From Coriobacteriaceae bacterium (lineage in GTDB: Bacteria; Actinomycetota; Coriobacteriia; Coriobacteriales; Coriobacteriaceae), in contig DAJPGB010000001.1 of the NCBI GenBank assembly GCA_025992855.1, positions 1,364,001-1,428,000 on the forward strand: a stretch of DNA of 64,000 nucleotides, given 5' to 3'. A program made the position numbers and the translations under genes. A model generated the notes under the pieces. That model saw only the letters and a program-made list of their open reading frames with translations. It had not been told where the DNA came from and ran no database searches. Of the stretch, positions 37,010 to 45,034 are shown in pieces. Positions within the stretch are counted from its first letter, which is position 1. Each line of letters opens with the position of its first letter.

Positions 37010-37946
37010 AATTCGAAGAATGTCGTTTGCTGTTAAATCGAATCGCTTGCTTGCTTGCGAAGACTTTAGGTCTTTAGACACCTTGTACAGAGACTCTCTT
37101 CTTATTGCTCATTCTTTCGAGAAGGCTCTTTGTATTGAAAGCTGCCGCGATGATTTCGGAACACAAAAGGCCGACCGTCTTCTTGATTATTTAACACTTG
37201 CAGCAAAAGATCCTTCTTTTGATAATCATTCGTATGCTTTTGTTGAATCTATGGCGGCACTTGAGAATTGGCTTTCTCGTAGAGCCCGACTTGGACTTGA
37301 TTGCTCTAAATGGCAGCATGATTTTGAATCGCTAGCTAAGCAGGCTTCATATGAAGTTGGCCGAACTGACATGAGTGATAGGTCTGGAATTGTTTCTGAT
37401 TCTTTTGCTTCTGTCTCTGATTGCGATAAGAATGCGATCAATTTTATTAACGGGAGACATAGTGTTCGGTCATTTGATTCAACCCCTGTTCCTCAGGAAA
37501 CGCTGACGCAAGTTGTTGAGCTTGCGCAGAGCGCGCCTTCGGCGTGCAACCGCCAACCAAGCCGCGTGTATTTTTCCGGTCCAAAATCTGCTCAGGTTGT
37601 TTCTGCTGCCGTGCGTGGCAATAAAGGGTTTGAGCGATCAATTTTCCAATGGGCCGTTATTACTGCTGACACTTCTCTGTTTTCCTGCGCCGAATATGAC
37701 CAATGGTTTATCAACGGCGGTATCTATCTCCAGTCCTTCGTTTTGGCCTTAAAGGCCTATGGGATTGGTTCATGTATTTTCCAGTGGGTTGTCGGTGACT
37801 TTGGAAAAGAAATGCGTTCGTCCTTAGGCATTTCAGCAAATGAAGTGATCATTGCGGTCGTCGGATTTGGCTATCCAAAAGAAACGTTCGCGAGACCTGT
37901 TGCTCGGAGAATGCCTGTTTCCGAAGTCGCGAGTTGGGCTGATTAA
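36972..37946 (+). CDS. Nitroreductase-family flavoprotein of the capsule locus
   Basis: 324 residues. The C-terminal two-thirds form an FMN-binding nitroreductase fold: INGRHSVRSFDSTPVPQETL near residue 155, then ELAQSAPSACNRQPSRVYF, and DQWFINGGIYLQSFVLALKAYGIGSC. The N-terminal 140 residues are helical and of unknown type. Such genes often stand next to polysaccharide pyruvyl transferase genes in capsule loci; the reaction is unknown. The start at ATG 36972 follows TAGGAG inside the 3' end of the polymerase gene. Confidence 0.78.
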   Translation: MDIKAAVLPAYNKIRRMSFAVKSNRLLACEDFRSLDTLYRDSLLIAHSFEKALCIESCRDDFGTQKADRLLDYLTLAAKDPSFDNHSYAFVESMAALENWLSRRARLGLDCSKWQHDFESLAKQASYEVGRTDMSDRSGIVSDSFASVSDCDKNAINFINGRHSVRSFDSTPVPQETLTQVVELAQSAPSACNRQPSRVYFSGPKSAQVVSAAVRGNKGFERSIFQWAVITADTSLFSCAEYDQWFINGGIYLQSFVLALKAYGIGSCIFQWVVGDFGKEMRSSLGISANEVIIAVVGFGYPKETFARPVARRMPVSEVASWAD

Positions 37947-37990
37947 CGTTGAAATGCTCGCTGGAGTATTATTTGATTGGAAATTAACAA

Positions 37991-39106
37991 ATGAAAATTG
38001 GAATCATTACTTACCATTTTGCCCGCAACTACGGTGTGATTTTGCAGTGCTACGCGCTACAAGAGCAGCTTCGCTCTATGGGTCATGATGTTTGGGTGCT
38101 TAACTTCCAAAATGATCGTCAGGAGCGCAATAACTCCCTTCATCACAAAAGGGACGGTTTTCTACCTAATTTAGCGGTTAATGTCGCGTTGCTTCCTTTT
38201 GAAGGCAAAAGGCGTTCTAAGGAGCGCAAATTTGCTGAATATGAGTCGTCTCACCTTCACTTGACGCCTCGGTTTTACGCTATTGAAGAGATGCGAGACT
38301 TTGTTAATAAGGAAGGTTTTGATCTTCTTATCTCTGGCAGTGACCAAGTATTCAATCCTAATATTGCCGATTTCGATGAAGCATTCCTTTTTCCCTTTGA
38401 AACATCAGCTCGTAAGGGTAGTTTTGCGGCAAGTCTTGGCAGCGCGACCGAAACCGATCTAATTCCTTTCTCTGACGACTTGACTTCTTTTGATGTCCTC
38501 TGTGTAAGAGAGAATACTGATGCGCCCGTGGTTAATCGCTTATGCGGGCGGTCGCCTGAGGTGGTTGACGACCCTGTGTTCCTTTTGGATTCAAAGCGTT
38601 GGGCGCAAGCTGTTGATACTTCGGTTGAAGACCGTGGGTATGTTTTGGGCTACTACATTAATAAAGAGGCTTCTGTTCGATATTTAGAGCTTACTGAGCA
38701 GGCTGCATCTGAGCTTGGATTGCCATTGAAGGTTATAAATGTGCGTTATGGGCGGGACTCATTTAAGCCCGAGATGATTACTGATGCTGGCCCTGAGGAT
38801 TTCCTTAAGCTGTTCGCGGGCGCTTCTTTTGTCTGTACGGACTCTTTCCATGGAACGGCGTTTTCGCTGCTATTCGGAAAGCGTTTTGTATCTTTTGAAC
38901 CCAAATCAAATTCTAGTGACTTCCGCAAGAGGGATCTATTAAGCAAGGTAGGAGAACCTTGGAGAAGCGTTGCGGTCGATTCTACTTCTGCGAGCGCCCT
39001 TGTCAGTGAGTTGTGTGGGCGTTCTGCTCCCGCTGCTCAGGAAGGAATCGGGCGTGTTCGCGAGGCACAACTGCTGTTCCTCGAGAAGATGACGAAGGAG
39101 AATTAG
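37991..39106 (+). CDS. Polysaccharide pyruvyl transferase family protein
   Basis: 371 residues of PF04230 (CsaB/GumL/WcaK family). N-terminal GIITYHFARNYGVILQCYALQEQL, middle DLLISGSDQVFNP, and a C-terminal SFVCTDSFHGTAFSLLFGKRFV segment are family signatures. It likely adds ketal-linked pyruvate to a sugar of the repeat unit, giving negative charge. Ribosome site is weak; 44 bases follow the nitroreductase stop. Confidence 0.85.
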   Translation: MKIGIITYHFARNYGVILQCYALQEQLRSMGHDVWVLNFQNDRQERNNSLHHKRDGFLPNLAVNVALLPFEGKRRSKERKFAEYESSHLHLTPRFYAIEEMRDFVNKEGFDLLISGSDQVFNPNIADFDEAFLFPFETSARKGSFAASLGSATETDLIPFSDDLTSFDVLCVRENTDAPVVNRLCGRSPEVVDDPVFLLDSKRWAQAVDTSVEDRGYVLGYYINKEASVRYLELTEQAASELGLPLKVINVRYGRDSFKPEMITDAGPEDFLKLFAGASFVCTDSFHGTAFSLLFGKRFVSFEPKSNSSDFRKRDLLSKVGEPWRSVAVDSTSASALVSELCGRSAPAAQEGIGRVREAQLLFLEKMTKEN

Positions 39107-39107
39107 T

Positions 39108-40406
39108 TTGGCTTTTAAAGAGAAAAAGCTTCTTCAGAATACTGGCTGGCTGCTTGCGTTACAGGCAATTAACATTGTGTTGCCTTTTGTTACGGTGCCT
39201 TACGTTACCCGTGTGTTTGGTGCTGAGCGGTATGGAGTATTCTCTATTGCTCTTAATTGGATAACTTATTTTCAGCTTGTTGTCGAGTTTGGTTTCAACC
39301 TGAGCGCAACGAAAAAGGTCGTTGAGGTTAAAGATGGGGAAGAGCTTAACGACCTCGTGTCCGCTGTCGTTATTGCACGACTGGGACTTGTTGTCGCCTG
39401 CTTTGTCGTAGTAATAATTCTCGGTATTACGTCGGCTGCAACCGGGGACCAGCTATCCTGTATGCTTGCGTTGTTTTCTATGCTTGTTGGCATTGCTTTA
39501 CAACTTAACTGGCTTTTTCAGGGTTTGCAGGATATGAAGGTCATCACTATTGCCACGGCGGCTGCGCGAGGGCTTTCTGTCATCCTTATTTTCCTCCTTA
39601 TAAATAACCCCGGTCAATTGATGCTTTACTCGTTCCTGTATTCAATTACTTTCCTTGCTTCGGGTGTTATTACTCATGTATTTGCTTGGAAGCGCTATGG
39701 GATCAAAATGGGTTTTGCGTCTATAAAGCAGATACTATGTGAGATGCGAGACGGAATGCCGATTTTTCTTTCATCTGCCGCCGGCAAGATAATTGGAAAT
39801 GTTGGCGTTACGGTGCTCGGCGGTTGCCAGCCAAGTGCGGTCGTTGGCTCGTATGCTGCCATTTTGAAGGTGCCGCAAATGGCGAGCCTGATGTTTACTC
39901 CTGTTGGCCAAGCGCTGTATCCGCGTGTAAACGAAGAACGAATGAAATCTCGGCGCTCCGCGGCGCGGCTTGTTGCCAAGTTTGGTATTCCCGTGGTCGT
40001 ATTGTTTGCGGCTGGTTTATTTGGCATGGCGATCCTTCGCAATCCAGTAGTCGAGATTCTCTATGGCAAAGAGTATCTAGTTTGCGCCGATACACTCATT
40101 CCGCTTGCCATTTGGGTGTTGCTGGGCATCGTAAACAATTTTCTCGGTGTTCAGCTTCTCATTCCTTTTGGGTATCAATCTCTTTACAGCCTGCTCATGA
40201 TAGTCGATTCCATCCTTTCCTTGGTGCTCAACGTTTGGCTTGGTCATGGTTGGGGCGCTATGGGCGTGGCATCGGCGATTGCGATATCCGAGGCCGTCCT
40301 AACGATAGCCTTGTTTTTAGCTCTTCTTTCTGTAGTGAGGCAATCGTCCGCTGTTTCTTATAGCCCTCATGCCCATAAGGCTCAGCACATGAGAAAGGAC
40401 CGATAA
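39108..40406 (+). CDS. Lipid-linked oligosaccharide flippase (Wzx-like)
   Basis: 432 residues, about 12 to 14 hydrophobic segments. N-terminal LLQNTGWLLALQAINIVLPFVTVPYVTRVFGAERYGVFSIALNW (written here as the family's diagnostic start, residues 8-51) marks the polysaccharide-biosynthesis/MATE-like flippase group. It moves the repeat unit across the membrane for the polymerase. Start TTG 39108 with GAAGGAG seven bases upstream, one base after the previous stop. Its TAA overlaps the wecB start. Confidence 0.87.
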   Translation: MAFKEKKLLQNTGWLLALQAINIVLPFVTVPYVTRVFGAERYGVFSIALNWITYFQLVVEFGFNLSATKKVVEVKDGEELNDLVSAVVIARLGLVVACFVVVIILGITSAATGDQLSCMLALFSMLVGIALQLNWLFQGLQDMKVITIATAAARGLSVILIFLLINNPGQLMLYSFLYSITFLASGVITHVFAWKRYGIKMGFASIKQILCEMRDGMPIFLSSAAGKIIGNVGVTVLGGCQPSAVVGSYAAILKVPQMASLMFTPVGQALYPRVNEERMKSRRSAARLVAKFGIPVVVLFAAGLFGMAILRNPVVEILYGKEYLVCADTLIPLAIWVLLGIVNNFLGVQLLIPFGYQSLYSLLMIVDSILSLVLNVWLGHGWGAMGVASAIAISEAVLTIALFLALLSVVRQSSAVSYSPHAHKAQHMRKDR

Positions 40407-41500
40407 TGAAAAAAATCATGCTCGTCTTCGGCACCCGCCCGGAGGCCATCAAGATGTGCCCGCTCGTCAACGAGCTGAGGGCGCGCAAGGATGAGTTCGA
40501 GACCGTCGTGACCGTGACGGGCCAGCACCGCGAGATGCTTGACCAGGTGCTGCGCGTCTTTGACGTAAATCCCGACCACGACCTGGCGATCATGAAGCCG
40601 GGCCAGACGCTGTTCGACGTGACGTGCGACGTGCTGCTCAAGCTCAAGGCCGTCCTCGAGGACGAAAAACCCGACGTGGTCCTGGTCCACGGCGACACCA
40701 CGACCAGTTTCGCGGCGGCGCTCGCGTGCTTCTACCTGCAGATCCCCGTGGGGCATGTGGAGGCCGGCCTTCGCACGCACGACATCTACAGCCCCTGGCC
40801 GGAGGAGTTCAACCGTCAGGCGGTTGACATCGTGAGCGAGTACTACTTCGCTCCCACGGAGGCCAGCAAGCAGAACCTGCTCGATGAGGGCAAGCCCGAG
40901 TCCAGGATCTGGGTCACCGGCAACACCGGCATCGACGCCCTACGCACCACCGTGCGCGAGGGCTACTCCCACCCTGAGCTCGCTTGGGCCGAGGGCTCCC
41001 GCCTCATCCTCATCACGGCGCACCGCCGCGAGAACCTGGGCGAGCCGATGCACCGCATGTTCCGCGCCATCCGCCGCGTGATGGAGGAGCACCCCGACAC
41101 CAAGGCGATCTACCCCATCCACATGAACCCGCTCGTCCGCAAGGCAGCGCACGAGGAGCTCGACGGCTTCGACAGGCTCCACATCATCGACCCGCTCGAG
41201 GTGCTCGACTTCCACAACTTCATGGCCGCGAGCCACCTCATCCTCACCGACTCCGGCGGCATCCAGGAGGAAGCCCCGAGCCTGGGCAAGCCGGTGCTCG
41301 TCATGCGAGACACCACCGAGCGCCCCGAGGGCGTGGCCGCTGGCACACTGAAGCTCGTCGGCACCGAGGAGGACGTCATCTACCGCGAGTTCAGCCGCCT
41401 GCTCAGCGATCAGGCCGAGTACGAGGCCATGAGTCATGCGTCGAACCCCTATGGTGATGGGCATGCGAGCGAACGCATCGCGGACGTGCTGGCGCAGTAG
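40406..41500 (+). CDS. wecB: UDP-N-acetylglucosamine 2-epimerase (non-hydrolysing)
   Basis: 364 residues. Interconverts UDP-GlcNAc and UDP-ManNAc for capsule precursors. Signatures: FGTRPEAIKMCPLV at the N-terminus, VHGDTTTSFAAALACF, VGHVEAGLRT, THRRENLGEP-type motif reading TAHRRENLGEP, and TDSGGIQEEAPSLGKPVLV. It is clearly more GC-rich and uses core-genome codons, unlike the eight AT-richer genes before it, though it is translationally coupled to them by a TAATG overlap. Confidence 0.94.
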   Translation: MKKIMLVFGTRPEAIKMCPLVNELRARKDEFETVVTVTGQHREMLDQVLRVFDVNPDHDLAIMKPGQTLFDVTCDVLLKLKAVLEDEKPDVVLVHGDTTTSFAAALACFYLQIPVGHVEAGLRTHDIYSPWPEEFNRQAVDIVSEYYFAPTEASKQNLLDEGKPESRIWVTGNTGIDALRTTVREGYSHPELAWAEGSRLILITAHRRENLGEPMHRMFRAIRRVMEEHPDTKAIYPIHMNPLVRKAAHEELDGFDRLHIIDPLEVLDFHNFMAASHLILTDSGGIQEEAPSLGKPVLVMRDTTERPEGVAAGTLKLVGTEEDVIYREFSRLLSDQAEYEAMSHASNPYGDGHASERIADVLAQ

Positions 41501-41553
41501 TTTTCTCTGAGCTGTTTTATGAAGCTGCTTTTTTGGAACATAAATAATAAAGA

Positions 41554-41610
41554 CAATGCCGACCTTGCCCTCGCGTGCATGCGTGAGGATGAGGTCGGCA
41601 TTGCGGTTTT
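41554..41610 (+). terminator. Terminator of the capsule operon
   Basis: 11-bp stem CAATGCCGACC/GGTCGGCATTG enclosing a second hairpin (CCTCGCG/GCGTGAGG), followed by CGGTTTTT. About 55 bases after wecB. Confidence 0.8.
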
Positions 41611-41670
41611 TGCTGAGTTTTGGAACTGACTTCTCAAATGAGCTGGTAAATAGAACTGCTGTGTTCCAAA

Positions 41671-41780
41671 CAGTTCGATCATCAGACTACCGTTTGGCGG
41701 AAAAAAATAGACTGCTGCGCTCTTCTAAAGTGTCGGGGAGTAATATTGTTTCAGGCGTTCACTGCCTGGTGCATGACGTT
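41671..41780. repeat. Diverged ~110-bp direct repeat, copy 1
   Basis: From CAGTTCGATCATCAGACTAC to GCCTGGTGCATGACGTT; matches 43343-43451 in the same orientation at roughly three quarters of positions. The two copies bracket the gene at 42006-43004. The rest of 41611-42005 holds no gene that can be supported. Confidence 0.65.
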
Positions 41781-42005
41781 AACATCCACTTGTTGACCAT
41801 TGAATTTGGTCGACTGATTAATGAGGGTTGTCATGTTGTTAAACAATAGAGCTATACAAAATACCGGAAGTAATAAGTTGGTTGCCGGCTCGTCCAATTG
41901 ATTGCGCAGATTGTCACACTTTTTTCTTTTGAAATTGTGGTCCGGCATGCTTGTGCTTTTGAGAGGCGCGTTACTCATATTGTTTGTTTTGCGTTAGGGG
42001 ATACA

Positions 42006-43004
42006 ATGGCTGATAAAGATTCCAGCACTAGAGAGTCCCGATTTTATGCTAATCATCCGATTATTTTCGGTATATTATTTGCAATAATACCGTGCCTCCT
42101 GTCGGCGTATCTTGGTGATTTGCATGGTCAGTCTGCTATGGTCGGCGAGTTGTCTAAGCGCTTTGATTCCGTAGAAGAAAGCATGAGCCTTAACGAGGCT
42201 CTTGAAAGCGCGTATAGAGATTATGCTAACGCCGAGGCGGAACTCAATGCCCTCAAGGATGAGGAAGCGGGTAAACAGGTTCTTGCTGACGCTACCGCTG
42301 CCTGGGATTCCGGTAAACATGAGGAAGCCTTGACTTCGCTGTCAAAGGCTTCTAAGAAATCTGGAGACTGCGCTGTTGCATTTGCTGAATACTCGTCTAC
42401 TTACACTGAAGAGGTCTTAGCCAAAGCTAACAAGCTGGTGTCATCTAAAAAGTATGATGATGCGAAAAGTGTTTTGAAAGCTGCTTCGAAGATTGTGAAA
42501 GATCCGGCAAGAATCAATGACCTCTTGGATGAACTTGAAGGCGTTTCTGAAGTGGCGTTGACCTCTCTTACGGTTGCTTCTTCCAGCCGTTTTGAGTTGA
42601 TTGAAGGCTCTCAAAAAGACACTGCTGGCAATAGTTATTCAAGTGACGACACTTGGGTTGGTCGTCCTAATAGTGCTGATTCTCCTTCGGTTATATCATT
42701 TTATATCGTCAAGAAGTACCGTTCGTTGAATGGCAAAATTGCTGTTGAATACGTAGAGGACACGAGCATCTTGAAGGACTATGAGGCGAGACTTGAACTA
42801 AGGGGCTCTGTCGACGGGTCCGATTCAAAAGTAATTTGGCAAAAGGACCACATTACGATGAATACCGCACCTACTGACATTCCGTCGAATGAAATTGATC
42901 TATCTGATTTCGATTGGCTTGAGTTCAGGGTTTACTCCACTAAGGGATATACCGGTAATGGTATTCCGGTTTTGCTTAGTAACGTCAAGCTGATTAAAGA
43001 GTGA
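42006..43004 (+). CDS. Membrane-anchored hypothetical protein, helical stalk plus NPCBM-like C-terminus
   Basis: 332 residues. One transmembrane segment at about 18-36 (PIIFGILFAIIPCLLSAYLG), then an Ala/Glu/Lys-rich helical region (60-185) resembling TPR or coiled coil, then a beta-rich C-terminal domain (about 190-332) ending VDGSDSKVIWQKD, DLSDFDWLEFRVYS, VLLSNVKLIKE. The last part resembles NPCBM/NEW2 carbohydrate-binding modules; this is judged by eye only. The start at ATG 42006 follows AGGGG. It could be a surface protein tied to the capsule, just downstream of wecB. AT-rich. Confidence 0.6.
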   Translation: MADKDSSTRESRFYANHPIIFGILFAIIPCLLSAYLGDLHGQSAMVGELSKRFDSVEESMSLNEALESAYRDYANAEAELNALKDEEAGKQVLADATAAWDSGKHEEALTSLSKASKKSGDCAVAFAEYSSTYTEEVLAKANKLVSSKKYDDAKSVLKAASKIVKDPARINDLLDELEGVSEVALTSLTVASSSRFELIEGSQKDTAGNSYSSDDTWVGRPNSADSPSVISFYIVKKYRSLNGKIAVEYVEDTSILKDYEARLELRGSVDGSDSKVIWQKDHITMNTAPTDIPSNEIDLSDFDWLEFRVYSTKGYTGNGIPVLLSNVKLIKE

Positions 43005-43085
43005 GTGGCCGCTTGAGCTGGCATTGCGTATTTGTTTATTTAAGGAACGCACGTTATCGGATGCAGCATTGTCGGTATTGCTTAT

Positions 43086-43125
43086 GGGCACTGGGGCTAA
43101 TGCGGGCCCCAGTGCCCTTTTGTTG
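43086..43125 (+). terminator. Terminator after the membrane-anchored protein gene
   Basis: Perfect 12-bp stem GGGCACTGGGGC/GCCCCAGTGCCC, 8-base loop, TTTTGTTGTT. Confidence 0.9.
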
Positions 43126-43342
43126 TTCTAACTCATTTCGACCATGTCGGCCGTGGTCCTACTTCAGATTATTGAATGGTTCGGTGTGCTCCTGTTCATT
43201 ATTGTGCTCTAAACGATGGGCAATTCGGGTCAATCAATGGGGCTATATAAATCAGCGCATACGCATGTCCGATTCAATGCTTCGACGCTCCCTTCGCCTG
43301 CCGGGCGGACTGATTGAGTACGGCCCCCAAGTCGTTTTTCGA

Positions 43343-43451
43343 CAGTTTGATTTACAGACTACCGTTTGACGAAAAGAGTTAGACCGATGCCCTCTACAAA
43401 AGTACCGGGGAGTACTATTACTTCAAACATTCACTGGCTGGTGCATGACGT
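43343..43451. repeat. Diverged ~110-bp direct repeat, copy 2
   Basis: From CAGTTTGATTTACAGACTAC to GGCTGGTGCATGACGTT; pairs with 41671-41780. Most differences would change amino acids in either shared frame, so the segment is not under visible coding constraint. It may be the relic of a duplicated gene end. Confidence 0.65.
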
Positions 43452-43599
43452 TTTTCGTAGACACGGGTTCCTTCCTGCCGAGGGGATCAGGACTCGTGTT
43501 TGTATCGGCAACGAGTACGGAGTCGCGTACTCATTACCGCTAGATGGTTTAAGCATTGAAGTGGAAATAAAGCTCGGGGTTGATCCGATTTGGTTGTAA
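43366..43599 (+). pseudogene. Possible degenerate 77-codon frame overlapping repeat copy 2
   Basis: A TTG-started frame of 77 codons (ends GLSIEVEIKLGVDPIWL), 13 bases before the nuclease-like gene. No ribosome site is seen at the TTG, and no family is recognised. The part inside the repeat reads STKVPGSTITSNIHWLVHDV, while copy 1 reads SSKVSGSNIVSGVHCLVHDV. It could be a small real gene or a gene remnant; both are weakly supported. Confidence 0.25.
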
Positions 43600-43612
43600 G
43601 GGGATTTGCGTG

Positions 43613-44872
43613 ATGAAAACTCAGATATTGGTATTTAATAAATCAAATTGCGGTTTTACGGAAACAAGTGACTTGACGATAAAGGAATTCGGTAAAGCAA
43701 TCGCGTTCGATGCGTTCGAACTTACGGTCATTGACTTGCAGGATAGATATTTATGGAAAAGCGATTTCTCGAACGATAAGATTCTGCAAGATCATGCAGA
43801 CATTTCCTCTATCCGACAAATGATGCTGCAGTCAAATAGTGCTAAATGCATTGTTGTGCTCCCTCAAAACTACTTGTATTCCTGTTCTTATGGATATAAT
43901 TCAGAGACTCATAAGATGGGATACAAGAATAAGAAGCCTCTAAAGGATTTTATTAAAGATTTTGCTGTCTCTCCGATAGGCGAGCTGTTTTCCTTCTCAC
44001 TTCGTATTTGTTTTGGAAAGTCGATAACTCTTGTTTCTAATAAAGAGCTTCACTCTGATTTTTCTTTCAGCATGCCAATTACCTCTCCCCTCAAGCCGCT
44101 ATTAACTTCGAACGCTTCTACGATCTCAACGGTACAGATATCTGTGACCCTTGCAGCTACAACTCTTGAGATTAACAACAATGAGGATTTATCGGCGGTT
44201 ATTGATGCTATTTTCCCGTCTGCAGTTCAGCGCGCTCGCATGCCTGTTTGGCTTGATGAGGTTAACTATCATGATGAAGCGGCGCAAAGGGCGCGAATAA
44301 GAGAGATAAACGAAGACATGGGTCTTCTGGATAAGGAAAAGAAAGAGATCGAGGGTGTCCTCTCTGATTATCAAGATATTAAATCAGTCCTTTGCTCCAA
44401 GGATTTTGAACTTGAAAATATGACTCGCCATCTTTTGGCAAAGATCGTTGAGGTAGATGAGGACTTTGAAGACTGCAAGGAAGAGGATTTTAGGTTCTCA
44501 TACAATGACACTCTCTATTTAATTGAAATTAAAGGCAGTAAGGGCGGGCTGAAGCGGCAGCATGTTTCGAAGACATACGATCATGTCCAGATAAAAGCGG
44601 ACGCGATGGAAGACGAAGGCAACACATGCAAGCTAAAAGGTGTCCTTATCTTTGCCTCACAGATCGAATTAAAACCTGAAGAGCGAGATCCTTTCCCTGA
44701 ATCCCAGATTACCATTGCCCGTAAAAACGACATTGCAGTTCTTTCGACTGAGACGTTGCTTCGTTGCTATGAAGCCTATATAGAGAAACGTTTGACTTCG
44801 GCTTCTTTTAAGGAGACCTTGCGTCAAACGTCTGGCCTTGTAAGTTTGGATTTGTTTGGCTTGGATGTTTAG
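43613..44872 (+). CDS. Putative PD-(D/E)XK-nuclease-like protein beside a Gabija-type pair
   Basis: 419 residues. No full-length family recognised. The middle has a charged coiled coil (about 225-260, AAQRARIREINEDMGLLDKEKKEIEG). The C-terminal third has a restriction-endonuclease-like core: EDFRFSYNDTLYLIEIKGSKGG, with Asp299 and Glu305-Ile-Lys307 as the D...ExK candidates, then a strand-rich end. The N-terminal 200 residues are unlike anything recognised. The start at ATG 43613 follows AAGGGGAT. It lies 162 bases before the OLD-family nuclease gene on the same strand, so it may be an extra component or a separate unit. Confidence 0.55.
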   Translation: MKTQILVFNKSNCGFTETSDLTIKEFGKAIAFDAFELTVIDLQDRYLWKSDFSNDKILQDHADISSIRQMMLQSNSAKCIVVLPQNYLYSCSYGYNSETHKMGYKNKKPLKDFIKDFAVSPIGELFSFSLRICFGKSITLVSNKELHSDFSFSMPITSPLKPLLTSNASTISTVQISVTLAATTLEINNNEDLSAVIDAIFPSAVQRARMPVWLDEVNYHDEAAQRARIREINEDMGLLDKEKKEIEGVLSDYQDIKSVLCSKDFELENMTRHLLAKIVEVDEDFEDCKEEDFRFSYNDTLYLIEIKGSKGGLKRQHVSKTYDHVQIKADAMEDEGNTCKLKGVLIFASQIELKPEERDPFPESQITIARKNDIAVLSTETLLRCYEAYIEKRLTSASFKETLRQTSGLVSLDLFGLDV

Positions 44873-45034
44873 CCTCTTAACTGAAGCCGTAATAGAATGC
44901 GGCCTTACGAGCAAAGATGTCCTTGTGACGGCCTTTGCGCGAGTAATAACGTACATCTGTCGGTGTCCGCTTAGCACAACACGGGACGTGTTAGATTGTT
45001 GAAAGCCATAAAACCTTAACGGTTGGGAGGCTAC

